Shown here one piece after another: positions 46,164 through 58,920 of a stretch of DNA of 64,000 nucleotides. The stretch lies in assembly GCA_013420905.1 (NCBI GenBank), contig JAAXNY010000006.1:1736001-1800000 (forward strand), in the 5' to 3' direction. Below the pieces are notes generated by a model. It saw only the letters and a list, made by a program, of their open reading frames with translations. It had not been told where the DNA came from and did not search any database. Origin of the DNA: Collybia mongolica. Its lineage: Eukaryota; Basidiomycota; Agaricomycetes; Agaricales; Clitocybaceae. The first letter of the stretch is position 1. Every line of letters begins with the position of its first letter. Both the position numbers and the translations under genes were made by a program.

Positions 46164-46461
46164 AGGCAATGGTTGTGGTACAAGAGCAAGAGGGAAAGCG
46201 TGCGAAAGTGGGCTGCCAACACATGATACAGCTCGGAATGTTCAGCTGTTGGGCATCTCAGTCAATAAGGCCATGTGATCAAATCAGGCATCTTGGTCAT
46301 ATCACTCTTATACAATGTGACTCGGATTTCTCAGGTAATGATTTAGCCGTAAAGGCCCGATCCCCGAGATGCCTGATGGCTGAACATTCAGAGCCATATC
46401 ATGTGCTGGCAGCCTGCTTTTGCACACTTTCCCCTTGGCTCCTGTACCACAACCATTGCCC
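46164..46461. repeat. Inverted repeat (arms about 95 bp) between divergent CACTA2 genes
   Basis: 46164-46258 and 46367-46461 are reverse complements with roughly 16 differences in 95, most of them transitions. They lie between the Spt5-like gene (leftward) and Tnp2 (rightward), where promoters are expected. CACTA1 keeps one arm (about 25875-25970). Confidence 0.75.
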
Positions 46462-46820
46462 GCCGCAACTTCTGTCCAGCCTCCTGGCCCCTTCCCCAGC
46501 CTCCCTCCTCAGTATCTCGGTAAGTAAAAGACATTTTTTAGTATATAGTATATAGTAGTTCTATACAAATGTAGTCAGTATGTTATAAGTACTCAATATT
46601 GAATACAATATAAGATTTCACAACCTGAGCTATAAATAAAGAAGCTAATGATCCATTGTAAATAGGTGAACTAGGACTGTTGCCGCAGGCACAACATGCG
46701 CAACACCCCACATTTCATAAGACTGAGGAGGTCATTGCAGCTTTCTAGGGGCCTTGAGACCTGGTGCATACACATTTGCCTTGTTTACATACCAACTTAT
46801 ATATTTTACTCTCCAGGTGA

Positions 46821-49800
46821 ATGCGCATTATGGGCAGTAAGACAGTGCTTTGTGCATGTGGCTGCGCCAAAAGGGTCAACTCCAGGACTGAGAGCTGGCA
46901 CTTGAAAGGGAAAGGGCACTCTCACCTCACATTGAAAATCCTATCACAGAACTGGTCTCTTATCCAGAGCCTTAACCAGGAAGATCAGCCCCAATGGAAA
47001 ACATCGTCCTGTCCCCATCCCAAGCATAAAGTTATTGGATCCACCCCCCACCCACAAGCCCAACTAGCAAAGAAACCAGCCCCTAGTTCTACAAAGGGCA
47101 ACACCTCTTTCAGCTCTCAAAATAATGCAGAAGAAATTATTGATAATTTGATGGGTGAGGCAGGACCATCTGGATTTCATGACAGCTCTCCCAATCCACC
47201 ATTGGCGCCATCCTTACCTCCATTGGAGGATTGCTCAAACAAATACGGCTTGTCCAACTTACACCGCTCTTCTCACATTGCAGGACATATCAATCAGCTC
47301 AACCAGCAATGGTGGGGGCTTAATTCAACACAACAATTTTCTGTTGATGAGGATGATGGGGATAGCAACAACAACGAGATTGGATCTGGAGAAGACAAAG
47401 GCAATGACGATATGGGGGGGGACTTTGACGGTTCCAACGAAGACTTTGGGGAAGACAGTGATGGATTTGAAAGGCCAATCGCGGAGGCAAGCCAGGCAGG
47501 AATCTCAGTATGGGATCTCCTTGGGGAGGGATTTATGAAGGAAGTCTCGCAATTAGGTATGTACATTGTTATCATTATGTGCATCATATTAACTAGTTTA
47601 CAGACCAAATGCTAGATATGAGTGATATGAAGCTCATCCAGTTCTTTGCCCTGAAAGTTCAAGATGGCCTAACGGATAGAACATTCCAGAAAATCTGCTA
47701 TATAACTTCAACAGAATCACTGAAGAATACACAGAAACATATTCAGTTTCTCTCTGGTTTTCAGCCCGTATGCTATGACTGCTGTTGTTCATCTTGTGTC
47801 TGCTACACTGGCCCATATGAAGCCCTCAAACAATGCCCTAAATGTAATTCTGACCGCTATAAATCTGATGGGACAACACCCTATTCATGTCTAGAGTATC
47901 TCCCTATTATTCCCTGACTCCGTGCAATGCTTGGAAATTTCTTGTATGCTCAAAAAATGCAGTATCAATCCAATCACAAACATGACCCAAGAAAAATGAC
48001 AGATATCTTTGACGGCACCCATTATCAACTACTCCAGAAGACATTCGTTACAATTGGTGACAAAGAACTTCCAGAGTGGTTTTTTTCTGATCCTCGTGAT
48101 ATTGCACTTGGGTTATCTACAGACAGCTTTGGTCCTTTCAAGTGCTGTACCAAGACAGCATGGCCTATAATCATGTTTAATTATAACCTCCCTCCTGAGG
48201 AATGCTTTCTCAAGGATAACATAATTCATCTAGGGACTATTCCAGGGCCCAAAAAGCCTGACAACACAGATTCATTTTTTTGGCCTGTAATTCAGGAGCT
48301 TCTGCAGCTCAAGATTGGGGTTTCAGCCTTCGATGGAATCAGCAAAGAAATCTTCCTACTTCATGCTCACCTCATCGTTGTCTTTGGCAATATTCCTGCA
48401 ATGTCAATGCTCATGCACATGAAGGGCCACAATGCAATATATCCATGCCGAATGTGTACTATTTGGGGAGTTTGCATTCCCTTTTCACAAAAAACAACAC
48501 ACTACGTTCCATTGCAACAAAATGGCTTTCCAGACCCTCAACAACAATATCATGCATCCACACTTCCACTACGAGACCATGCAACATTCTTAAGACAAGC
48601 AAAGAAGGTCCAATATGCCTCGAACACTGCAGAATCTGAACGCCTTGCTACTAAATATGGTGTCAAAGGCATTCCACTACTCAGTACTTTGAGTTCCCTC
48701 TCTTTTCCAGTCTCATTTCCCTATGACTTTATGCACCTTATATGGTCCAATCTCATTCCAAATCTGATTTCCCTGTGGACTGGAAATTACAAAGATCTTT
48801 CCCATGATGGTGCAGGCTATGTGTTAGCACCAACTGTATGGGAAGCTATTGGTCAGGCCACAGCAAAGGCTGGGGATACAATTCCTGCAGCATTTGGTTC
48901 AAGGGTCCCAAATATTGCATCAGAAAAGGCACAGATGATTGCTGAAACCTATTCAATCTGGACTTTATATATTGCACCAACTCTCCTTAAAGGACGATTT
49001 ACAAGTCCGCAATATTATACACACTTTATTAAATTAGTTAGGTTATTAAACCTTTGCCTTCAATTTGAGATTACTCAGGATCAAGTTGATGAACTTGAAA
49101 GGGGTTTTAATAGCTGGGTTGAGAAATATGAAGAGCAAGTATTTTGATATATATTTAATTTTGAACATGATCTGATGATTTTCCAGGTTGTACTATAACC
49201 ATGATCCAATGCAGGTATCTACATGTCCTCTAACCATCCATGCCCTTCTACATATTGCACCAACTATTAGGGCTATGGGGCCAGTCTGGGCATATTGGGC
49301 ATTTCCAATGGAACATTATTGTGGTGACCTCCTCTGCCATATTAAAAGTCAAAGGTTCCCCTATCCAAACATCAATAGCTATGTTACTTCTTGTGCTCAT
49401 TTAACACAAATAACTCTCCTCTATGACTTGCATGGAAAGCTTGACCTCCTCCCCCCTAAATCTGATGAGAGGAACATCAGTTTTCCCCTATGTATGTTTC
49501 CCATCATAATCAAGTACTTATATACTCATTAGCTTGATTTAGACCCATACCAGCTTGAAGTTGATAAGTTTGCTCATCAGAGACGTCGAACACCTGTGTT
49601 TGAGTTTCAAGACTTCTATGGACAAGTCCTTCGCCTGCTTATAGTTACAGTTCCTGCATCTCCTAAAAATGGTATTGAAGCAGGTTCATTTGTCTATGCA
49701 AGTATCAAACAGGCCAAACTATTAGACATAGCTACTAATACCCATCATAAAATCATCTATTACAAAGATTTGGGGGCAACAGAATTTGTTGATATTGATC

Positions 49801-49898
49801 AAGTACAATGTTTAATTGGTCAGATTAAAGACTGTGGCAAATGGGCACTTATTGACCAAAGCCAATTATTGACTCAAGTACATAGTATGGACCAATAG
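46821..49898 (+). pseudogene. tnp2: CACTA transposase (Tnp2 family), decayed
   Basis: The first exon starts about 46821 with CACGCAKRVNSRTESWH, then an acidic linker; an intron with donor gtatgt at about 47557 and acceptor near 47605 joins EVSQLDQMLDMSDMKL. Zinc-ribbon cysteines CYDCCCSSCVCYTG and CPKCN follow. The catalytic region reads DIALGLSTDSFGPFK, AWPIIMFNYNLPPE, FFWPVIQELLQLKIGVSAFD and MHMKGHNAIYPCRMC, typical of Tnp2. A TGA at 47915-47917 replaces an expected Arg, and a TAG near 49530 breaks the C-terminal part (GPVWAYWAFPMEHYCG before, FEFQDFYGQVLRLL after). An intron at about 49140-49187 is likely. Not functional as read. Confidence 0.88.
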
Positions 49899-50417
49899 TA
49901 CTGGTCACATATATATATATAGATCAATTAACACAGTCATTTTATACTACATATAACACTTCATTCTAATCTAACCAAAATCTCAATTTCTTCTTTTCTA
50001 AATGATTCATCTAAGGCAGTAAAGTCATCCCATAAACCCACTATTTGTGGGATGAAATACCTTCTATGCTGAACTTAAATCATCCCACATATTCCACCTT
50101 TTATGGGATGAAAGTTCACTCTCTAATAGATTAAAATGATCTAATAAAACCCACCCATTATAAGATGAAATTCCCCTCTTTTTCACTGGATTAAAATTGT
50201 CCCATATAATTCACCTCTAATGGGATGAAAGTTCACACCACTAAGGGATGAAAATTTCTGAAATTATAAGAGCAAAAATTCATCCTCTCAAGGGATGAAA
50301 TATCTGGGATGAAGTTTCATCCCAATTTCATACCCTTTAGATTCATCCACTAAACTTAGGAAATGCTGCTTTCATCCATTAAGTGGGGGAAAAACCTCCC
50401 CCACCAGGTGCATAGTG
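49899..50417. repeat. CACTA2 right subterminal repeats and terminus
   Basis: Tandem-like arrays of gggatgaaa/ttcatccc motifs, nearly identical to the right end of CACTA1 (27015-27421). The end is ctcccccaccaggtgcatagtg. No gene is seen. Confidence 0.7.
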
Positions 50418-52631
50418 CACTTTTGCCACTGAGCTCCTACAGGTTGTTTACTTGGCCTCTGAAATTGGTCTCATCCGGCACGTTGCCAATGGGACTTCTC
50501 AAGTTGCCACCCTACAGCAGGTCATTGACAGCCTTCAGAGCCAGCTCCCCCCTGACACTCCTCCCCCTCCTAAATACGGTCCATCTGGGTCAGGGCAGCA
50601 GCCCCCCTGCTTGTCCAATGCTACCTCCGATCCTGCTGGTCTCCACAGGCCCCGGAGGAAGCTCATTCCAGCTCGGTTGTCTAGACGGCCTCCACCCCCC
50701 CCCACCCCACCCAACCCCAGCCTCATTTGCCTCTACCGCAGCTGCTGCTGCCCCTCTCCCCCAACCTCCCCCATCTAAGCAGAGGGAGGGCGCTGCTGCC
50801 ATGGCTGAGGGACTTGTCCAGATGGCCAAGTCCTTCCCCTTGGCTCCCAATGCATCCATTGTCCAGGCAGAGCAGATAGTTGCAGGCGGGGCTGCTGTTT
50901 CTCACACAAACACTGAACGGGCTCATGCCAATGTAAAGTGTTCTACCACCCACGGCTCCTCTTGGAAGGAGGTTGTGGTCTTCTGCTCCCCGCCAGTATA
51001 CTGGGACAATGCTCCTGTTATTCCAATGGTCAACAGTATTCTCGGTTCTAATCAATGAACCGTCCGTGCCGTTGTGGAATCACAAAACCATCTTGGGGGT
51101 TTGTCCCTCATCATGGATTCTGTGCCTTCCAAAGATGACCTCCAGGTCCTATACCAGTTCTTCGACGCCAAGGTGAAGGAGGCTTGGGGGGCTGAAACAG
51201 AGATGCGAGTCGAGGTTGGGTCTTCCAAGACCTTCCTCCACATCCCCAACTTCCCCTTCTTTGGCACCACCATCATGTATGATGATGCCAGGAAACCCAT
51301 TCCCATCACTCCACTTGAGGTCAAGGCCATCCTTGAAACCTGCAAGTGGAAGGGTGCAATCCATCTGTACCAGGGGGTGCTCCCCCGTGTGGTCAGAAAC
51401 TCTAAGACGTCAGACTTGTGTACCGTGTTCTTTGACATCTATGACTCTTGCAGAGGTACCCACCTCCGCAGCCTCCAGAACAAGAGCTTCATGCTCAGGT
51501 CCCAATCTCTTACCATCCTGCCTGCCGATAAGCGAACAGGCATCCCCATCTGCACAAAGTGCTGGAGGTTTGGCCACCACAAGGAGGTTTGTCCCTTCAG
51601 AGCCCAGTTGTGCTCCTACTGCAGTGGGCCCCATGATGCCCACAACCACCACAACTTAGCAGTGTGCTGCAAGGCCGCCCCCAAGGCTACCCCACCAAGG
51701 CTCACCATGCCAGCAGGCCATAAGTGCCCCCACACTTCCCGATGCGTCAACTGTGGCCTCACGCATGAGTCTGACAACAGGAGGTGCTCCTTTTGGAAAC
51801 ACCGCTATGATGCCAAATGGCTAGCAGCCAAGTACACTGCCCAGAAGGTAGGTGATGAGCTTTTACGCTTTGTGCCTTCCACTAACACCCCATTCCCCAC
51901 TGTTACAGGAGACAGGCTCTGAGGACGCAGGGAGGATACTTGAGCGATTTGACATAAAGTTACTTGATTAATGTCTAGTACAACTTCTAATGTAAATATG
52001 CTCAGAATCTACTGCCAAAATGTTGGGCGCAGACGACACTGGACAGTTGACCTTTTAGAACATCGTAAGGACGTTACTGATATTCTCTTCCTGCAAGAGC
52101 CGCCCTGGGCCACTGTACGGTATACAGCCTCCCTGACCAAGAAAGATGGGATCCCCATTAGGGGTCCCCCCATCCACCCAGACTGGATTCCCATGTTCCC
52201 CAAAGGGTTCAATGTGGCCAAGGATCAGCTGCATGTCATGGCCTACATCAACCAAGCTATCCGCTTGGTCAAGCCTAAGCTCCGATCCAACATCATCAAT
52301 CACTGCAATGTCATGCTCGTCACTGTACAGGGCCATCTGGGCCCAGTGCATTTGATAAACATCTACTTGGATGAGAACAGATCCACAATCTGATTCCTTG
52401 AGAACCACCTGGATGACTTCCCCAATGTTAGCTACATGGGGGGCGATTTTAATTGCCCCTCATTGCATTGGGACGCTACCCTCACTCACAAGCACCCCAT
52501 GGCCAACAGGCTCATGGAGTGCACAGCCGCCCTCAGCCTTGAGAGGATCGCCCCCCCCTTGGGTCAGGTCACGCATCTGCCATATAACTCAGCTCTGCGA
52601 GGCTCGATCCTTGACCTTGTGTTCATCCCGG

Positions 52632-53553
52632 TGACAGGACCGTGTTCACTGGGAGTGTGTTAAGTCGTCGTACTTGTTACTCCGAGTGGGCCTCTAGTTG
52701 TAAAATAATAGAGGAATTCCTATGCAGAAAGAGCGAAGATCAGCGTAGCAAAGGCAATGGGAATATACCGGAGAAGGGTGTCAGACGGCAGGTGTGAAGG
52801 GGGTCGGAGATCGTCGGAGTCAGCGGTCACGACTTCGGAGGCACGTCGGTCGGCGACGCAGTACGACTGTACGGTGAACAGGACTCGGCGGTGCGATGTC
52901 CGAGCGTTCGGCGTAACGGGTTCGGTGCGGGATGCGACTTTGGTGCAAAGTTCGGACGCGTCTTATAAGAGAGCGAGAGCTCCGTAGAGAGAGAGAGAGA
53001 GAGAGAGAAGGTAGTTGATTATATCTGTCAAGTAAGTAAAATACAGAGGTATTTATACTAAAAGTTGTACCCTAGGCCGGAGTCTGTGTCTACAGATGTG
53101 ACCAAGGAAACATGAAGGAGGAGATAGATAAATTAGATACAGGGTCGGTGTGGGAATGCGTCGTTATGTTTCATACTACAAGGCGGACTCTATACTTCGG
53201 TGTCTGTGCCCACCAGGCACGTCGGTGTGGCCATACCAACGATACGTACATGTTGAAGGAACATGAAGACGTGACTTCGGAGTCAGTGGTTGGCGGCGCG
53301 ATCAACGAAGGGATATCCGGCAGCGGCGGCAGCGACGGAGCCATGGCGGGAATCGTTGAGGAAAGCGGTCGGCATGATGTTCGGTGAGATTCAATACTTC
53401 GGCGGCGGCGAACTCGTGATATGGGACCGGCGGTGGTTATTCCGTATGATCTCGGCGGCGGCGCATGTTTACTCAGTAGTGGGGATTTCCTAGGTCATGG
53501 TGCAGTTAAGGAAAAGACCGTTTGACACGCATGGAGCAAGGCCATGCTTGTCA
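52632..53553 (+). mobile_element. Solo LTR, family LTR-B
   Basis: 922 bp beginning TGACAGGACCG and ending CATGCTTGTCA, so TGACA/TGTCA inverted ends, with flanks ccgg (52628-52631) and tcgg (53554-53557), a 4-bp duplication with one change. Joining the flanks restores the LINE D reading frame. It has a ttataagag box near 52961, GC-rich cggcgg segments and a GA microsatellite. It is unrelated to LTR-A. Confidence 0.82.
52986..53009. repeat. (GA)n microsatellite
   Basis: About twelve GA units just downstream of the TATA-like box of solo LTR-B. Confidence 0.9.
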
Positions 53554-56500
53554 TCGGCATTCCAGAGATACACAGCCGACCTGATGCTAGGTGAAAAGGG
53601 TGAACCTGATCACTTTCCTCTACTTTTAGACATCCCCCTCAGGGTCAAGTTCCCTGAAGGGAAGATGTCAATTAAAATTGACTCCGAAGAAGAAGACAAC
53701 TTCCTTGCAGAAGTTTGGATGCTCCTAGGACTCATCCAGATCCCTGACATCATGTCAGCGGAACAAACTCAACTGGTTGCTCAGGCAATAGCTAAGGGCT
53801 TTGAAACAGCGTGGTCTCATCACGCTAAGGCTAACCGGGCTTGTGCCTGGTCTAAGTCTTGGTGGGATTCTGACTGTGCCAGGGCAAGGTCTGATCCTAT
53901 GAGATCTGACCTCCCAGAGGACTGGGCGGCCTTCAAGGCCACCACACACAAAGCAAAACGCAAGCACTTCAATGAACACATTGATGAAATTGCACATACC
54001 AACCTCAGACCATGGGATCTCATGGACTGGGTGGGCCCCCGCAAGACACCCCCAGTCAAGGCTATCTCGTACCAAGGAGTGCCATGCACTACCACAGAGT
54101 TGCTATGGAACGCATTACACTCCACCTTCAACTCAGCTATCAATAGGCCTATAGACCTTGACAAGCTGAGCAATGCTTGGACCTTGCCTATGACTAGAGC
54201 ATGGGTCCCCTACTCCGCTGCTGAGATGTCAGATGCCCTTGCAGGCACTTTGAATCGATCTGCCCCTGGGCCAGATCACATTTCATGGCATCACCTTAAA
54301 CAGATCATCCAGGATGATCAATGTGGTAAACTACTTTTGTGGCTTGCCAACGCTTGTCTCTTGTCAGGCCATTGGCCTGCCAAGTTTAAAGCTTCTACTA
54401 CAGTGGTTATACCCAAGCCAGGTAAGCCATTGTATGACACTCCCAAGTTGTTTCGCCCAACTGTTCTCTTGAACACATTGGGTAAACTGCTAGAGAAAAT
54501 GTTGTCCACCAGGATGCAGTTTGAAGCTGCTCAACACAGTGTACTCCACCCCAATCAGTTCGGAGGGGTTCATCAGAACTCCACCAAGGATGCTGGTTGC
54601 TTCCTCACACATGTTGTCCGGGCTGGATGGCATGCCAAACTCAAGACAAGCGTTGTCACTTTTGACCTTGCTCAGTTCTTCCCCTCAGTAAACCATGAGG
54701 TCCTCTTACACATCCTCGAGAGACAGGGATTTGTGCCAGAAGTGGTTGTGTTCTTCAGGTCCTATCTCGTTAATTGTCATACAAGGTACATGTGGGACAA
54801 CAAATTGTCCCCGCTCTTCCCTTCCAGTGTTGGTCTGGGACAGGGCTCTGCCCTGTCCCTGATCCTCTCTGCCCTTTGCCTTGCACCCCTCCTCAAAGAA
54901 TTTGAATGGAGGGTCCACACAGCATCTCTAATATCCTATGTGGACGATGGCACCATTATTGTGCAGTCAGACTTGTTCGACCAGAACCTCACTAAGCTCA
55001 AGAGAGCCTACAAAGTCATATTTGAGCTCACCCAGACGATGGGTTTGGTGCTTGAGCACAGTAAATCCGAGGGGTTCCACTTCTCTCAGAAACACAGTGA
55101 TGTCAACCCTGACATCAACCTTGGCTATGCCCCATACACCGGGGACACCCCCCTCCATCCTGGCACCATCTGGTGCTATCTTGGGTTCTTCTTTGACCAC
55201 CCCCTTACATTCAGGGAACACGTCAAATGCTACATGAACAAAGCCCTCACCTCTGTGAAGGCCATGCTCTCCCTTGGCAACTCCGTGCACAGGCTTAGGC
55301 CCAAACACAAGCGAACACTCTACCAAGCCTGTGTCCTCCCTATTGCTACATATGGGAGCAGGCTTTGGATGTATGAAGGGGCCTGAATGGCAGGCCCTCT
55401 CGATAACCTCTGAAAGATGCAGAGGTGTGCCTGCCTCTGGATCACCAGTGCCTTCAAGACGTCCCCAAATGGGGCCGCCGAGACCCTTGCAGGCATCCCT
55501 CCTATTCACCTTCATGTTAAGAAGTTGGTGGAGAGGAGTCATGTCTGCTCCCATGCACTTCAGGCCTTGCATGCCTTCCACCACCTCATTGACGGGAACC
55601 ACAAGTTCTCCATTGAGACCCTTAACATTTGCGACCCAAGCCGCAGACTTGGGAAGCTTGTATCTCCTGTCATAGAGGCCTGGTCTAACCTTGGCCTCTC
55701 CTCCTTGGACTTGGACCCTGTCCACCCTCTCAACCAACCAGGCATGCGCCCCAAGGATCTTTTCCCTGGCCGCATTGTCTACAATATTGTCATGCCCCCA
55801 CCCAAGGGGAGTGACCACTGCGAGGATTTCATGAAAGACCGCACCGCATTGCTGAAGAGCACTGTTGATGCGGCCTCTCATTCCCCCTGGAGCATCTGCA
55901 TCATCACTGATGCATCTACTCCCTCTCCCCCCATGCAGTCAGTGGTGGTCTACCGCGTCTGGCATGATGGGGATCTATATGATGACTGGTATGCCACCAG
56001 CCTCTCTACGTCTGATGACGCTGAACTGTGAGCAATTGCGGAGGGCATCCAACAGGCCTCTGATATTGGACTAGAGGACATCCATGATGTCCACATCTTC
56101 TCCAATTCCACCAACACCCTCTGGTGTTCCCTTGACGTGTCTCACCACTCGGGTCAGGCGTCCGCCCTCAAAGTGTGTGAGGTGCTGCTGCCTTGGCTGC
56201 GGCTCCACACCATCCTCAAAATCCACCTTCACCACATCACTGATGGGGTGGAGATCAAAGACCACCAACTGGCACACATCAGTGCCATCTCAACTTGAGT
56301 TGAGGCAGGCGGGGTGCCTGTTATCTCTGCTGACTTTGCGCAACACAAGGCAGTGACCCATATGCTTGATGGCTGGAAATCTCTCTTCCAGTCCAAGAAG
56401 TATATAGGCTCCAACTTCTTGATGCTCTATGTGAAGAAAGACACCCCACTCACTCTGACCCATGTAAACAGTGGGCTGTGGATGCACAAGACTGGTCACA

Positions 56501-57092
56501 GTCATACTCTGACCACGCGCATGGTGCGATGCACCACTGGACACGCCCCAATTGGGGCGTTCTGATCCCAATTCTTCAAAGAGGAGTCTTTCACCTGTAG
56601 GTGTGGTGTCCTTATGGAAACCGTGCAACATGTCCTCTACAACTGTCCATGCCATGGACGAGAAGACAAACCCAGTCGGCAACTGCGCTATGCATGGTTG
56701 GTTAACTTCCTCTCAGAAAATGAGAGCGCATTTGCATTCGATGTTCCCTAGTCCCAAACAGGCTAGGGGCAGTACTCAGTATTCCATGTGATGGCTATAG
56801 GGTGCTCCCTGCCTGAACATATGGACCTGGATAATCAGTGGACTTGAAGCCACCACCTGCTGCGGAGCACTGCAGTGGGGGGCCCACCCCCTGGCATAGA
56901 TTGGCCCTTCCGGCCTGTGTACACTGAGCTCTGGCTCCATTCACTAGTTTGACTTCAGTTGGGCAAGCATCCCAGCTTTGCAGTGCTTTGTCCTCTGCCC
57001 CCATCCCCCCCCTCCTCAATTACTACTTGTAGTGACCAGCACATGTATTACGTACAGCTGGTATATAAAATGATGAACCAAAAAAAAAAAAA

Positions 57093-58812
57093 GAAGACAG
57101 CTATTACTACAGCCCCTATTTTAGCACTTTCACTTGATGATAGAGAATACAAACTAGAATGTGATAGTTTGGATTTTGCCACAGGAGCAGTTGTTTCACA
57201 ACTACATTCAGATGGAAAATGGCATCCAGTCTGTTTTTTGTCTAAATCCCTAAATGAAGTAGAATGGAAATATGAAATCTATGATAAAGAACTGCTCTCT
57301 GTTATACAAGCTCTGGAAGAGTGCTGAAACCTTCTGGAAGAGGCTAAGCACAGGTTCACAATATATAATGATCATAAGAACTTGGAATACTTTATGAAGG
57401 CTCAAAAGTTGAATAGGAGACAAGCTCATTGGTCATTGTTCCTGTCAAGATTTGACTTTACATTAAAACACCAACCTGGGAAGTCAAATGCAAAGGCAGA
57501 TAGTCTGTTGAGACAAGCAGACCATGGAAAGGGGAAGGATGACAATGAGGATGTTATCCTACTCAAACCAAATTTCTTTCACATCAATGCTCTCCAAGAA
57601 AATCATCTAGAAGTTGAAGGTGTGGAATCCACAATTCTGAAGAAGATTTGGAACTGTAAGGATTATGAGGACAACATCCTCAAGGCAGTACAAGAGCTGA
57701 GGCAGAGTACAGGAGCTAAGGAGAGGGATGGAGAATGGGCTGAAGAACAGGGACTCATTTTATACAGAGGTCATGTCTATATTCCAAGGGACAAGAAGTT
57801 ATGCTATGAGATTATCCAGCAACTCCATTGTACCCCTATTGCTGGATATTCAGGATGATATAAAATGGCTGAGCTAGTCCTTAGGAATTACTGGTAGCCA
57901 AACCTTCACCAATACATGCTGAAATATGTCTGCTCATGTCAAGCTTGTCAATATACAAAGACATTTCCAGCAAAACCAAGTGGAACATTATCTCCAAATC
58001 ATATACCAACCCAACCATGGGAGGACAGCTCTGCAGATATGATTATAGGGTTACCATCATGCCAAGGATACAATGCTATCCAAGTTGTTATGTGCAGGTT
58101 GATCAAAGGATTCACATATTCCCTACAAATATAGAACAAACAGCAGAAGGAACAGCTCACCTCTATTGTAATCATGTGTGGGAACACCATGGAATTCCTA
58201 AGAGAATCATATCAGACTGGGGTCCATAATTTGCATCTCGATCAATGAAGGCCTTAAACAAACTGCTTGGAGTAGAGACTATGCTATCCACTGCCTATCA
58301 CCCACAAACTGATGGTCAAACAGAACAACTGAATCAGGAGATAGAACAGTACCTATATCTGTTTGTTAACTACCACCAGGATGATTGGGTGGAATGGTTG
58401 TCAATTGCAGAATTCTCTTACAACAACAAAATCCAAAGTGCAACTAAACAATCTCCCTTCTTTCTGGAATATGGCAGACACCCCTATACAGGAATGGAAA
58501 TCAACAGGGAATCATTAGTAGAGGCAGCCAATGACTTTGCACAATGAATGAAGAAGGCACAAGAGGAGGCCCAAGCTGCATTGAAAAAGGCAGCAGAAGA
58601 CATGTCCAGGTTCTACAATGCAAAACACCAGGAGGCACCCAATTATGCAATTGGCCAAAAGGTGTGGTTGGATGCTGAAGACCTTTGGACAAACCAACCT
58701 TCAAAAAAACTTGATGATAAACACTTGGGTCCCTTTGAAATTCTGGAGAAGGTTGGATCTCAAGTTTACAAACTCAAACTCCCTGCAACATGGAAGGTTC
58801 ACCCTGTATTTA
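57093..58812 (+). pseudogene. pol: Chromovirus pol: RNase H and integrase
   Basis: RNase H: PILALSLDDREYKLECDSL, VVSQLHSDGKWHPV and YEIYDKELLSVIQAL, a TGA at 57325, then LSRFDFTLKHQPGKSNAKADSL. Integrase: zinc-binding region (YVCSCQACQYTK), core (DMIIGLPSCQGYN; STAYHPQTDGQTEQLNQEIEQY; SIAEFSYNN), and the C-terminal segment with KLDDKHLGPFEILEKVG. Stops at 57856, 57895, 58132 and a frame change near 58130 break it. The Tc1/mariner element is inserted after VHPVF. Confidence 0.85.
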
Positions 58813-58873
58813 CAGCGCTTCCGGAATGTAATGAGATTCCGATTTTTTTTTCGCCGTTCCGAAAAAGGAAATT
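58813..58873 (+). repeat. Tc1/mariner left TIR
   Basis: Starts CAGCGCTTCCGGAATGTAAT, then a 9-T run and ttccgaaaaagg. It differs from the right TIR at only about three positions (one a 1-nt length change). Confidence 0.9.
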
Positions 58874-58920
58874 ATAGAATTCTTGTAATTGCGTTTGTGT
58901 TTTTTCATTCCTCAACCATC

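Larger units (their letters stand above)
39616..50417 (+). mobile_element. CACTA2: 10.8-kb CACTA element with transposase and two passenger genes
   Basis: Termini CACTGTGAAACTG and ...GTGCATAGTG, flanked by the 3-bp duplication CAC (39613-39615 and 50418-50420), as expected for CACTA elements. It holds a Tnp2-type transposase on the plus strand and, transcribed the other way, an Spt5-like gene and a third gene. Both ends consist of long arrays of gatgaa/ttcatc-type subterminal repeats. A solo LTR (41109-42324) interrupts the third gene. The transposase and Spt5-like frames contain stops, so this copy is decayed. Confidence 0.9.
39108..51922 (+). pseudogene. LINE D ORF1 (split by CACTA2)
   Basis: The N-terminal part lies left of CACTA2 (to 39615, ending LTDT) and resumes at 50418 (TFATELLQVVYLASE). 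The C-terminal part 51074-51922 is open: NHLGGLSLIMDSVPSKDD, FFDIYDSCRG and knuckles CTKCWRFGHHKEVC and CVNCGLTHESDNRRC. Frameshifts lie near 39150-39420 and 50700, and a TGA at 51056. Coordinates include the 10.8-kb CACTA2. Confidence 0.78.
51971..56565 (+). pseudogene. LINE D ORF2: endonuclease / RT / RNase H, broken
   Basis: The endonuclease begins IYCQNVGRRRHW and LFLQEPPW; after a TGA at about 52391 it has the core SYMGGDFNCPSLHWD and ALRGSILDLVF. The solo LTR-B (52632-53553) then interrupts it. RT runs from about 53554 to 55380: TVVIPKPGKP, TFDLAQFFPSVNHEV, GLGQGSALSLI and YVDDGTIIVQS. Stops at 55384, near 55411 and at 56029 precede and split the RNase H-like domain (IITDAS, IFSNSTNTLW). 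The RT portion is open for over 600 codons. Confidence 0.88.
38990..57092 (+). mobile_element. LINE D: full-length Tad1-like LINE with nested insertions
   Basis: Bracketed by a 15-bp target duplication (gaagacagctattac at 38975-38989 and 57093-57107) and ending in a tatataaaatgatgaacc(A) tail. Without its passengers (CACTA2 at 39616-50417 and a solo LTR at 52632-53553) it would be about 6.4 kb, the same size and layout as LINE C plus the endonuclease core that C lacks. Many stops and frameshifts make it inactive. Confidence 0.88.

Noticed and set aside
49988..50417. CRISPR-like array from regularly repeated gatgaa motifs
   Set aside because: Repeats are short, irregular and in both orientations, typical of CACTA subterminal regions; the genome is eukaryotic.
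54967..55881. 304-codon minus-strand frame overlapping LINE D
   Set aside because: Shadow of the RT/RNase H coding strand; a matching shadow occurs opposite LINE A.
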